Assembly: GCF_043641665.1 (NCBI RefSeq)
Contig: NC_092198.1
Span: forward strand, 5,268,501 to 5,332,500
DNA: 64,000 bases
Direction of reading: 5' to 3'
Source: Enoplosus armatus
Lineage: Eukaryota; Chordata; Actinopteri; Centrarchiformes; Enoplosidae
The notes beneath the pieces are model-generated. The model saw only the letters and a program-made list of their open reading frames with translations, searched no databases and had not been told where the DNA came from. A program made the translations under genes and the position numbers. Of the stretch, positions 49,059 through 62,700 are shown piece by piece (the first letter of the stretch is position 1; every line of letters starts with the position of its first letter).

Positions 49059-52000
49059 ATGGAGACGGTATTTTACCTGCTGCTTGCCTTCGTGTTGGCC
49101 CGGGTTAGTTGGGGTCTTGGGTACTCGGAGTCCAGTATCCAGACGGGACAGAGAGCGGCCAGCAGACACAGGTAGGATTCCACATGAACGGGATCGCACG
49201 TGTGTAAATGTTATTCCCTGTGGCTCGTTTGGTTCTAGTTTTAGGCTTTTACAAGAAAAAGGCTTCAGTTCAAAACCTCCATTGGAAAAGTGTTTATTTA
49301 AGATTCATGATGACGGTGAGAGTCCCCCAGAGTCGCCCCCGTCCTGTGGTTCCCAAAGTATGGTCCTTCCTAACAAACTGAAAGAGTTCAGGGCCATTCA
49401 TTTATTAGTCGATTGATTGCAGCTTCTCCAACGTGAAGATTTCTTTTATATCATTGTAAATTGAGTATCTTTGTGTTTTGGACATTTAGTCTGACAGAAA
49501 AGACATATTTTGGATAGTCTGGGGTTCTGGAAACTTAGTGGCCGAAACAATTAATTGATTAATTAAAAAAATGAATACATTAACTGATAATGAAAACCCT
49601 CCTCAGTTGCAGCCCTAATGTGTTTCACCATAACTTTAACCTATTTATACAAAACCAGCATCAACTAAAATCCTTCCATGCTGGGCAGAAATCCTGTCAG
49701 TTTGTATTGGGGGTCACTTCCTTAATGAATGTCTCTTTCGGGGTCCACCATGTGAAAATATCGTCTGACTAGACCCCTGTATGAACAACATGGTGATGAT
49801 TCAGGGGGCCCAGAGCTGGATGAGGCTTATAGGGATTATATATATTTACTGTTTCAGGGCCCCAAATGAAAAGTTTTCAGGGGGTCCAGAATTTCCAGCA
49901 GCCCCCCAAGCTTTAGCCTTGTAGGATCATTCATCATTTTGGCAAACAGCATCTTCCAGTCAAGTAAAGGTGACTGGCCTCTACGGGGAGTGACAAGTTG
50001 CAGGGATACCGAACTTTGGACATCATTAATCCAGCGAACTGATAGTGTATTATCTTGGAATTTGAAATTGAGTGATTCAGATTTAGGATTCCCAAACTAC
50101 CATCTTGACCTCTTTTATGGGACAGTCAGGAATTCAGTTAGATCTTAGCGGCCGTTGATTAATAGTCGTTCGTAAATCAGTGATGGCTGTTGGAGCCCCT
50201 GCTCATAAAGCTGTTAATACTGTCAGTGAGCCAACGCTTGTATGTTTTTATTGTGCAGTTGCTGACCCCATAGTGTGTTATTAGCATGTAATTGAGCTTC
50301 TGCCTGAGGGCCCCATGTGTGGACGACCCCCTCACCTCTATGGACAGATGTGTGTGTGTGTGTGTGACTTTGTTTGTGTGCTTGTAAATGAATGAATGAG
50401 GAAGTTTTGGCATATTGAATGACTGATAATGTGTGTGTGTGCATGTGTGTGAATGAAAGGGGTCACAACAGGAGTGAATGAATGACAGAGTCTATCTCTC
50501 ACATGTGGTATGTGTCTGCCTGCATACCTGCATGTGTTTGTACTTAGCGTGTGTGTATGTGTGTATGCAAGGCAGGCCAGGCTTCTGGGAGTTGAGCTCC
50601 TGCAATATGAGCTTCTATTAGGTTTCTCTCCACATCAGAGTGCACAGTGTGCTGCTGCTGTGGCTGCCTGAGTCATGAGATGTGGATGGTTGCCCTCTTT
50701 GGTGTATGATGAAGCTGAACTGTTGGCTATACTGCGAATGAGAGAAAGTGGGAGGCACGTAGAGAGGAGGACACTGGGCAAAAGATGGAGAAAGAGAAGA
50801 AAAACTTGACTGATGAAGTTGAAGTGAGTGATAAGAAGTCAAGAGAAGGATAGATGAATATAAGAGAGGGGAAAAAAAACAAGAACAACGATGGGGAGAA
50901 CTGGCAAGACAAAAGAAAAGACAGTAAAAGAAACAGAAGGTCTGGAGAGAAGAGGGAGATCCCGAGCAGGCGTGACAAGAGAGGCTGAAAGAGTGAGAAG
51001 CGGCGGGGAGGAGCAACACGACAAGAGAAAAGACAGACTGACAGGCGAAGAGAAGAGGCGGCCTGGGTCCTTAGATGCCTTCCCCCTGCTGAAACCAGCA
51101 AGCTATGAAGGAGTCCGCATGGCTGGCCTGTGACATACACACACGCAAACCACAAACACACACACACACACACACACGGTGACGCATCGGGGAGAAGAAT
51201 GCTCTGGCCCGTGGCAATGCGGTTTGCCCCTCTGACATCCGTTTGAACTCAATTGATCTGTTTTGACAGATGTGTGAAGTATTCCATGAGTGGTAAAGGC
51301 TGTCGAATGAACTGAAGACATCCAGCAGGGGTCTTAATGGGGGAGGGGGGGGGGGGGTGGCGGCTCAGGAGGACCCAGAGCTGTCCGACACATCTCCTGC
51401 CAAAATGTCAGAGCAACGCGTCATCCCGTCAGCTCTGACAGAGGAGAATAGCGAAAAGAGCAGTGTGTTTGCGGCTGGAGGCTGCAGGTGGACTGCTGAT
51501 CTGTTTAGATTCATGTATACTTTTAAGGACAAGACATTAGATCACCACTGGAGGGGAGCAAGGAGTAGCTACAGGGCATCCCTCTGTCAGAAATCGTACT
51601 TATTCCCCTTCCACTTTTTTCTTTACATTAGCATTAGGGTGCTCCATATGGGGGCCATAAAGATAGATAAATGCTCATTACTCTTATTCAGTTGCTGGAG
51701 TTCCAGATGTTGTGTTGACATGGATTTAGATTAGAAAATTCTATTTAAAAAAAAAGGGTTTTCCTGTTTTCAAGGTCCTCTGCTTTGTGGATAGTAACAG
51801 GAAAAACAGGAGAGCCAAAGAGGTGATTAGTTCTGACATATTATGTCCAATTTTGTGGCCACAGTTTGGGGAAGGGCCTTTCCAGTTTCTTTGCTTTGCT
51901 TTTCCCAGTTTGGTTTGGAAAAAGTTGACTGACTGCACAGAGCCCCGACCTCAACCTCATCCAACACCTTTGGAATTACTGTATCGCCCCTTGACAGTAT

Positions 52001-55000
52001 ACTACATATCATGGATATCTTCTGCAACTTGAAACATTTCAGGCACAGAAGTAAGAATAGATAATCTTCTTGGCAACTTAAAATGTATTAAAAAATGATT
52101 TATTGTGACAGAGAAAGGAAAAAGGTCTCTTCCTTTGATGCAATACGAACCATGTAAAATCAAAGATGGTGCAGGACTCACTCACTCCCTCAACTGCAGT
52201 GAAGCCATAAGACACTCTTTTTACTGACTTTTGCTATTGACATTTCTCTCTGTCAACATCCAGTATGACCAATGGCACTTAATTCATGCCTCCTCTGCTG
52301 TTGAAAGGAATTTGGGGAAATGTAGGAGGTACATCAGCAATTCATGTACTCTAATGATGACAGAGTATCTACTGAATAACCCTTGAGAATGCATTAGGGT
52401 TATGCAATCTGGGCATATAGAGAGAATAATTGTCAGTAATTAGGCTTCTTTTAATAATTGCCACAGAGCAAGCTCATCGACCCCAGTGGCTCCAGTGCAG
52501 CAGAAGTAGACTGTGGTTGCACAGTCTACTGTTGTGGTAACTCAGAATTCAAGATTCATTGCATGTGGAAACCTCATGTGGGTCAGTTGCCTATCAGCTG
52601 CCCATAAATTTGCCTCGTGTCCATCACAAGGAAAATGGTCACGTCTAACCATTAGCTCAAGACATACAGTAGGTATTAAGTTTACAACTGCCAGTTATGA
52701 GCTTGTAATTTATACATTTTATCCATCAATTCATGTCCTTTGATTTAAAATGATTAACTAAAAGAACAGCTTGAAAAGAACAGTGTCCATTAAACTGATC
52801 CTAATACAGTTCATGAAGCAACATTGGCTTTGACTGGACTGGATCTGCACTCTAACGGTTGTTCCACCACTTTAGTCCTGACTGAAATATCTCAGCAACT
52901 CTAGGACCACCATGAAGCTGAAATTTGTGGTTTTGAGTGAAATGTCTTGACAACTGTTGGATGGATAACTATGAAACTGACTTGACTTTATGACAAAGTA
53001 CTTGCTAAACTAATGACATCCCCCATCTGCACTTTGTGTTGAGTGCTAATTAGCTAATGTTAGCATGCTAACATGATAAACTAAGATTGGGAACATGGCA
53101 AATGTGAATTTGTCACCATGTTCGCATTGTCATTGTGAGCATGCTGATGTTCGCATTTAACTCAAGTAGCTCAATCAAGTACAGCCTCACAAGCTGCTAG
53201 CCTGGCTGTAGGCTCTTAGTCTTGTTTCAGAGCGTCTAAATCTTTGAGAGCATTATGTATTACCTACAATGCGCTGTAATATGGTGAAAAAGCTAAAATG
53301 CACCAGTACGTGGCCAGGCAATTAGACTGTAAAGGGATTGTCCTCTTCATGACCGAACCTTGGAAAGAATCCAAATTCACTTAATCTGTGTGATTTTCTG
53401 CTTTCTGCTAATTAGGGCAGTAAACAAATCTCATTATATATGGGAATGAAAATGTGGGAAATGGGACCCTTTCCAGTCACAGCCATTGTAACCTAATTAC
53501 CATAGTTCCCAGAATGCATTTCATTCGAGAAAGCTTTCTTTACCTTGTTTAGATAAACTTACAGGACACTATAGAGATTTGGATCCCTTCCCAATAGTCA
53601 TCCCATCCCACCACACATGAACAATTGGAGCCATAAACCTCCTTTCAACTTGAAGAATAAATAGAACAACATGTCAAGATGTTTAATTACTGAACTTACT
53701 GGTTTGTATTTCAGAGGAGCTAATAAAGATTTACCTACATAAATAATCTGTACTATTTTGGGCAACTGCAATTTTAAGGCTTTGAGGAGACTTATGTTTC
53801 AAACGCACATGCCTCCATAAATGGTTAAAATTCAAGCGAGCCACTGAAACCCCCTGCAGACCTCCGAACGCTGACGTATCTGAGGAATAATACTAAAGCA
53901 AGTGGCAGTATCGCGGACATTCTCTGTATATCTTCATGACCGCCAGGCTAAACAATCAAGAGAGAGGTTTACACAGTCACATTGTCCCTTGATGTTGGAA
54001 CGAGTCCAAAGGGAAAATGGTGTGTGTGTGCGTGAGTAAAACTGCAGTTTAAGACAGCGCAGAGAGACTGGAAGAATGTGTGTGTCTGCCTTTGTGTGTG
54101 TTTGTCTGTCGGCGTGCGACCACTCAAGCGTGAGTAAGTGCACTCGAGTGTGTATGTTGTCGTCTGTGTGCTTTTCGGTGTGTGTACAGGAGTGTACCTT
54201 TACTAGGACGTTGGAGGGGTGCTTGACCTTTGGGTCGCAGTTCAAACACTGAGACACACCCCTTTCCATCCATCCATTCAGGTTGCTGTCGAAGCCTTCC
54301 CTTGAAGCTAAATGAAAGATCCCTCAACAATAGGCACCGCCAAGTGATTTCTTTGTTTAAGTATTAAACCCCAGCTCCCCTTTTTCTTTAGTTCATTCCT
54401 CCTTCCTCCCACTTACTCTCTATGTCACTTTTGTCAATGGCTATTCCAGTTTTACCCGCAATTCTTTGCTGTAGGGCTCATGCAGGGATGCTGTTGAATA
54501 AAATGAACCCGGTATGTGAGGGTTGAGATGTCAGACCGCAACTTCCTGCTTGGCTATGAAGTGTCTGTCAGCTGTTTTATAAGGAGGTGCAATTTATTGG
54601 GAAATAAAGTGATGCTTAGACAGGTGCAAGAGTTCCACTCACGCTGATTTATGACTCAATAAAATACAAAATAAGACATGTACAATGGAAGTTTCATTGC
54701 TTGGTGACTGGCAGAGAAGTAATGAAAACATTGTTTCTATGTGTGTGTGTGTAGGAGAAGGACAAGTGTAGGCTATTAAGTGCGTTTAGGCTCCTTTCCT
54801 GTGCTTGTTTATGTATTCGTCTGGGTATGCTTCATCAAATGTGTGAAATCAGACAGCTCCTGATATGCTAATCCCACTTTTTGTGAACTGACGGTATGGC
54901 AGATGGAGTTTTAGTTCACCCTTTTCAGTCTTGTCTGTCTATATGTCCATGTTAACATACCGTTTTCTTATTGATTTCCCCTTAAAGTTGCTATTGTCAA

Positions 55001-56718
55001 CATTTTTGTGTGAAAAATGTAGCACATCGCTGTGTACAAGAAACAGGTTGCTCGTGGAGACGAACATACAGAGAATCATCACCGGACTTCCCTCAGCCAC
55101 AGAGAGCTTTATAGCATATTTCAGCTCATTGTTTTGGTTTTACAGGCCCACAACTTTACTGTTTACTCATCAGTGTTGCCTCCAGAACTAACACGCAGCT
55201 GTTTCCAGCAAAAAAAGCTCCAACGGCACCAAACATGAGACAGACAAAGTTAGCGATTAGCTGGTGAACATAGCATTTAGCAGCTAAAGAGCCAGATACT
55301 TTCTTCAGGAGTTGGTGGAGAGCAAAAAGAGAGTGAATGTTGGACATGCATTGGCCAGGCGGACACAAACATTTCTCCCAGTGAATGGTAATGTTTCTCC
55401 TTATCTGCTGGATGTGTAAATTAGCAACTGTTCACTATATCAACTCATCTTATTAACTTACGTTGATGTTGTATTTACAGTTTGTTTCTGTTCTGTTTTG
55501 GCCAAAACAAAATCAAAAAAGCAGGTTCAAAGGTACACTGTGGGTTTTAAAAAAAACAACTAGAACTTAGTAGCAGTTTTTTTACGAGTGGCTCCTGGTT
55601 TTATTAGTTAGTTTTAGCTACTGGCAACTGAGTGTATATTCTGTATTAGCTTGTTCCAGCGCTTCATTGAAATCATATGATGTTTACTATGACTACCAAC
55701 CCCAGTGGCTGCAGCATTCAGTTTCTGAATCGACTTACATCATTTTATAGACATTACCCCAGCCCCAGCTGCACTTTATTGTATTGGGGAAGTTAACCAG
55801 ATGTGGATTTGCCAAAACCAAAACAGTTAGACCTCATCTTTGAAGTCTTACCGCTTGTAAAACTGAAACATTGTGTTAGAAAACACTTTTGAATTAAATT
55901 CTTTGGTTTTACCAAAGGATCAGGACTAACTGGTTGGTACGCCAATCCACGTCTAGTTAACACAACCGCTTCCATAAGTTTTTCTAAGGGAAGCATGAGA
56001 CGGCCCCAAAATTCAGACATATCTGGTATCTTTGGAAACTTTGGGATCTCCACTAGAGTTTGGCTGTGAGTCTGTAATGACCGGTCCACTGGGGCTTGAA
56101 GGCTTAAACAACTTGAAAGTTTCAATTTAGTGAAATGTATTGTACTCTAGTTTTACATTTCTGTCTTTATCTAATCTACATTCTCCAAATACATTTTGTT
56201 GGTCTAAACATTCAATAATGTGTGCAGGAACTGGACTGTTTATGTGCAGTGTTTTCCTGTGCTGCTGATATAGTAAAGGAAACAGGGAGATTAGCTGCTG
56301 AATATGCCATTGAAGGGAGACCAAGCACACACACACCCATGCTCTCAATTCTCCTTTAAGCACCACCTTAGGTTATAAACTGCAATGTATGTTTGTGTTT
56401 AATTGGCATCAGTTTATAAAGGTATATGGTTTTAAGTTTAAGTGTAGTAAGCGTGAAAATAAGCAGGTTAGAGTCGTGCTCTCATTATTCTTGTGTCTGT
56501 GTGTCCCTGCATGTCTGTGTGAGCGTCTGCTTGTGAATGCATGAATGCATGCGTAGTGTGTTTGTCTGTTTCATGTTGCGTATTTGCTTGTAATTGTATT
56601 TTACACTTATGGAAAAGACGCAGAGTCTAGTTAGTGGACTTACATGTGAGCGATTTCTCTGCGGCCATTTGGATTAACTTTATTGGATTACTGTTTGGAA
56701 TGCTTAACTTCACACCGA

Positions 56719-56756
<38 letters not shown>

Positions 56757-59700
56757 AGGAGGAAAGGTCAGGGGGTTTGGAGCTGAAGCGTTGTTTTGAA
56801 GGTGTCACCCATGCAACAGAAAACTTGCATGCAGGCACACATGCAGCAGGGTGCATAAACAAATTCACTGTACTGTACTCTCTTTTGTGAAGGGCATACG
56901 CCTAAGCACAAGCACACCCCCACAGACACACTCTTTTAGTGCCGCACTAACACTTAGTCATCCTCTTACAAATATAAAGGCTCCTCTTATGTATTTCACT
57001 GGAGTGAGAGGCCCATGATGGAAAGATGGAAAATGAACCGGCAGGGAGGGTGATATGTACGGTAAGTGTGGGTGTTTGGACGCTGCAGAGACGGAGGGAG
57101 TTGTATGTTTGCGTATGTATGTATGTATACGTGCGTGTCTGCATCCACATCTGTGTCGGCTCAGCTGTGAAAAAAGAGAGATGGTTAGGTTTATTTATAC
57201 GAGACTCAGCGCCTGTTCTCCATCAGAGAAGATAGGGTGTGAACGTTGCCAACTTTATGCTTTATCTGCTGCGTCTGCGACCCTTATAGTCAGTAAGTCA
57301 GGATAATAGATGGGCAGAGCTGGCCCACTGAATCACAGTGACAAAAAAACAACACAGTGGAGCTGCAGGGGGAAGAGACAGAGCTGCTTTGATTTATCAC
57401 CGTTGTCTTATTTTAAATGCTCATGTATTGGTCCAACTCCTGATGGAGATGTTAGATTCCCGTTACTCTTACTTCCCGAGTCCAACATACACAATTTAGT
57501 ATAGCAAACCGCAAAACAAGATAACCCAGCAAACTCTCATTCGATGAACCGCAAGACTTTGGGAATACATGAGGGGGGAGACAGCTGTGTTTGGACGCGC
57601 TGACTGATTTCAGATGTATGGTGCGTTTTGCTGTGAAAGCAGTTTTGCTGTGAAAGCTCCAAGCTCTGATAGACACATTAAATACAATGTCACCGACCAC
57701 AGACTGGCAAAGCAAAACGTAATACCATTCGATGCAGAGCTCGAGGCGGCCATGAAGATCTCTGTGAAGAACCGCAAATCTTTGGAAAGGGAGTTACAGA
57801 GCCGTTTGGATGCATGAGCGCTGGTTGATTTCAGCCAAATGACATTAACTTCTGCTCGATCTGGTGTTGACTCCAGGCTGAGCTGAATTAGTATTCATTT
57901 CAAATCAACTCAAAGCAACATGATATGCTGTGAATATACTAAAAAAGCAAAATGTACATAGTGAAGCTATTTATCTGCAATCCATACTCCTGTGTTTTTT
58001 TTCATGCGGCTGGGACTCCAAGAACACAGTATGTCTTATTTTGCGAAAAGCAACCATCACATACATTACTTTCTCACATTTCTTTCATTATTTTCTCACT
58101 TACTAATGCTACAGTATGTAGCATAGCCTGACTGATACTGGATTCCTGAGGCTAATACTGCTATTGACAGTTTTAAAAATCTGGTATTGATATGTTATCC
58201 AATATATACTGTATATGTATATATAAACAACACATTTTGATAATTATTTGTAATTTCTGGACTGACATTTGTCGCTTATTGGCCGACATATACATACTGA
58301 TAATATTGGCCAATGTATGGGCCCATCAGCCACATTGACTTATTTATCAGTCTAGTTCTAGTACCTGGGCATGCAGATCGTTTTGGTTAGTTGGTTAGTT
58401 TTGTCAGATTTCAATGTCCTTGTCACTCTGATAATCCACCAATAATCAATAGTTTTTATTGACAGTGACATTTACAAGTCTAATTATTCATTGCTGTTAG
58501 TACCAAACCAAATCAAACCAAACTAAATTCCATTCACCTTTAATGTATCGGGGTGGTGGCAGAAATCGCTGAGACGTAAGCACTGTAAAACTGTAAAACC
58601 AAAACTATCTGTATGGCTCAACACCACTAGAGGAAAGTAAATATATAAATATATACTTTAGGTCAACCAGTCCTTTGAATGTCCCTCATGATTCTTGGTG
58701 AAAACCTTTACAGTAGAGTCTGACAGTTAATTAGTCCTGTTCACTTTCCCACGTACGGTAGCAACAGGAACAGGAGGTCATGAGGAGGAGGTCATGAGGG
58801 GCAGGGGAGGATCGAGACATGATAAACTCTTTCTGTCAGTCAGACAAGTTCTGGAATGAAGGGGAAGATCATGGTCTTGGGGGAACAGGGGAGAGGTGGA
58901 GTCGCAAAGAGGGGAAATATTGAAAGGATGAGGGAGAAGGAGACAGAGACAGCAAGAGCGAGAAAAGCCTAAAGAAAGAGCCTAAAAATAAAACTAGTTA
59001 CACAGTGGGTGATGTGTAGAGCGAGAGAGGAAGACTGACAGACTCAAAGACAGACAGACAGAAAGAGACATAGAGAGAAAGACTGACAGACAGAAAGACA
59101 GACTGAAAGAGACATAGAGAAAAAGACTGGCAGACAGAAAGAGACATAAAGAGAAAGACTGACAGACCCAGAGACAGACAGAAAGAGACAGAGAGAAAGA
59201 CTGGCAGACAGAAAGAGACATACAGAGAAAGACTGACAGACACAGACACAGACAGGAAGAGACATAGAGAGAAAGACTGACAGACACAAAGACAGACAGA
59301 AAGAGACATAGAGAGAAAGACTGACAGACACAGAGACAGACAGGAAGAGACATAGAGAGAAAGACTGACAGACACAAAGACAGACAGAAAGAGACATAGA
59401 GAGAAAGACTGACAGACACAAAGACAGACAGAAAGAGACAGAGAGAAAGACTGACAGACAGAAAGAGACATACAGAGAAAGACTGACAGACACAGAGACA
59501 GACAGGAAGAGACATAGAGAGAAAGACTGACAGACACAAAGACAGACAGAAAGAGACATAGAGAGAAAGACTGACAGACACAAAGACACACAGAAAGAGA
59601 CAGAGAGAAAGACTGGCAGACAGAAAGAGACATACAGAGAAAGACTGACAGACACAGAGACAGACAGGAAGAGACATAGAGAGAAAGACTGACAGACACA

Positions 59701-62700
59701 AAGACAGACAGGAAGAGACATAGAGAGAAAGACTGACAGACACAGAGACAGACAGAAAGAGACATAGAGAGAAAGACTGGCAGACACAGAGACAGTCATG
59801 AAGACAGACAGAGAGGGGAAGCTGCTGATTGACTCTCCAGCATGAAGGAACTCCTTGTATGCTCCAACTTTTATCTGCAAACCCTTCATAGTCCCGCTCA
59901 GATGAATCCGAGAGTGACACTAATTGGCCGTAATAACCACTGGGGAAATAGCAGTGGATGGGGATTCTGGGTAATATGAAAATGATGATAGAAAGCGTCT
60001 GAAGGACGTCTGTGTCTTAAGTCTCTCGGTAGCTGTTATCAAGAGAGATATCTGAGGGTCAGGAGAGGTCAGAGGGATAAGGACAAATTGGGCAGCATGT
60101 AGACTGGGGGAGTATGTGGGAGTGTGTGTGTTTCTTGTAATTCTGTCCCTTAAGGGGGAGTTCTAAGACATGTTTATGAGGACATTTTTGTTATGTGGAA
60201 TCATTTGGGACAGCCTTCACTTCACAGGCGTTGGTTTAGAATTAGTATTTGAGTTAGGCTTATGAATAGGATTAAGTTTAAACCTGAATTAACCTTAAAG
60301 CTGCTATAATCAATATTTTTTATCAACAAAGGACCAAATGTAATGCGAAAAGTTGCTCATAGGGATGAGCCCACAGCTATTTTGCAGTGAAAAAGCTCTA
60401 AAAACCAAAGCTAAAGGGGATAGACAAAGCTAACGTATAGCTGGTGAAGGAGTTGGAGGAGAGGTACTTAAATCGGAGTGAATATTCCACTTACATCTGC
60501 CAAGTGGCCAGGAACACAACTCCAAATAAATGCTGACTGTTCATGAACACGTTCGCTATATCAACTTATAAAATCAATGATTCCAGGTTTAAATCTGAAT
60601 TGGAGTAAGAGTTAAACTCCCTGCATGAAAATTTAACCTCTAGTGTTCAACCATATGTTTTATTCTGTATATTACCTTCTTTTTAAAAAATATCTATTTA
60701 TATTTATTGTAATGTTAAAAGGGCAACTTGTACCAAACACACAAAGAGTTTTAGTTTTTCAGCTGCACTCTCATCCATCCCCCATCATGTGTTGTTGAAG
60801 GGGGGTGGGGGGGTGGGGAGGGGGTGGTATTAGCCAAAAAGCCAAGTCAGCTAAGTGCAAAGCAGGAGATGGCTAAAAGTAAACAACTGTCTTGTGAAGA
60901 TGGAACATCTAACAAGCTAAAGGCCCACATATCTTTCTCAGGAACTTCAAACACGACTGACATGGGATGCTCTGTGAGTGTTGGATGTATAAGTAGGTAC
61001 CTTTTTGCTAACAAGTTAGCAATAATAACTTGGTAAGCCGTTAGTGTCTCAGAGCTGTGTTTCTTCAGAGGTGTTGGCAGGTGTATGTTTTCAGTCTAGA
61101 ACCCCCTCCCCCTGCTTCCAGCTCTGTGCTAAGCTTGGCTAAACACGAACGACTGTAACTTTGGAAGATACTTGCTTGATTTGGCTAACTGCGACTGCTG
61201 AAACCTCATATGAGCTTGAGCTGAACTTTCAAGTGCATTTTTTTTTTGGGCATAGTGAGGACTGTGGATTATGTCCATCATCTCTTACATTAAATTTGCA
61301 TTGAGAATGTTGAATATAACCAATGGTCGTTTTTCACATGGATATGCAGTATAAACACTACATGGATGTGTGTGTGTGTGTGTGTCTCTGTGTGGGTTGG
61401 TTGGTGTGGAGTTGGGGAAGTGTACAATGGTAGCCTTTGTTGAAATCATGTTGTTATCCTGAACTGATCTGACATCTGCACCAGCGGACAATTTCTCTTG
61501 AATGTTGTACAGAATAATAATCAGTGAGGGGTTTGAGATAGTGATCTGGAAACTCACAGTAGAGCCTCTCAGTCAACAAGTGACCAGATTTTTGATTATT
61601 ATTATTTTTCCAAATCTTTCCTCTTTTTGACTGGAAACAAAGGGCAGCAGCAGAGTGTATACTGGGTGTGTCAGAGGGCTGCTATGTCTGTGTCAACGCC
61701 TGACTCTAAACTTCCAGTAAACTAGCAAGTCATTGCGCAGTTATTCATTTGTCATTTCCTTTTTGCCTGCTTGTGTGTGTGATTTCATAGGAACTGGTGT
61801 GCTTATGTGGTGACAAGAACTGTTAGCTGTGTGATGGAGGATGGGGTGGAGACGTACATCAAACCGGACTATCAACGCTGCACCTGGGGCCAGTGTCCTA
61901 GAGTTGCGTGAGTATCTATTGCTTTCCTCTTTCGCATTTCACATCTCGCCTGATTCTTCCTCTCTGCTGCAGAAATCCTGTCTGTATTCTAACTTCCTGT
62001 CCTCACTTCCACAGAAGTTTGTATCCTCTATCCATCCATCTTCTCCCCCTGTTTCCTGTCTGTGGATGCTGAATTTGCTCAGCTCTTTTCATTCTCTGTC
62101 CATATTCTCTCAGGAGAGTCTGGTCAGGAAGGTGTCTGGTGGTGCCTGGGGCCAGAACATCACTATAGACAATTATTTAGTACTTGGTCTCAAACTCACA
62201 CATATTACTGTGGTGTAGCTCCAGTAAGCCCGGTGCTCAGCCTGATGCAGACCTGGGGATATCCAATATTACAAACATTGCAGCAAATTTACTATAGATG
62301 TGATTTATTGAATGATTTGTCCAAATCTTGCAAAGCAACATTAATCAAGCACTCCTGATGTTTCTACTCTTTTGAAGTTTTCACCATGTTGTGTGACCCT
62401 GGCCTGGCTGCTTGATCCCCATGCCTGCCAGGGGCCTCAGCCTAAACCTGGGCTATGCTAAGAATGAAGCCGACAGGGGTTCCAGGCACCACAGTCTAGT
62501 CTCCTGCCCTGTAAAAACAATCTCTTCTTCTTACTCCGTCTTTTTTATGACTCTTTCTCTAACTCCTCCTCCCTCCATCTCGAGCCCTGTTTTTTGTTTT
62601 TCCTCTGAGAGTACGTCGGACTCCTTTTTCTCACGCTCTCAGAGCAGAGAGCTGGAGGACGAAATCTTTTCTATGGCACAGAAAAGGCTCTGCGATACCT

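Larger units (their letters stand above)
49172..61790. other. emilin1 intron 1 (12.6 kb)
   Basis: It lies between the signal-peptide exon and the EMI exon. Contents: purine-rich low-complexity DNA (50.7-51.1 kb), a G-run at 51339, family C at 52850-53235, family A at 54981 and 60294, a GA repeat at 56722, the large minisatellite at 59033-59815, and family B at 61040. One short unrecognised ORF (57614-57817) is discussed in the findings. No alternative first exon was recognised. Confidence 0.6.

Noticed and set aside
50618..51173. 133- and 148-codon minus-strand ORFs rich in Ser, Phe and Leu
   Set aside because: They arise from purine-rich low-complexity DNA (GAGAAGA-type) read in reverse.
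59033..59815. CRISPR-like array
   Set aside because: Repeats are contiguous and graded with no unique spacers, and the host is a vertebrate.
58994..59920. 308-, 281- and 255-codon minus-strand ORFs rich in Ser, Leu, Cys and Val
   Set aside because: All three frames are open over the same 44/42/32-bp tandem repeat. The translation is a periodic low-complexity artefact and it lies inside emilin1 intron 1.
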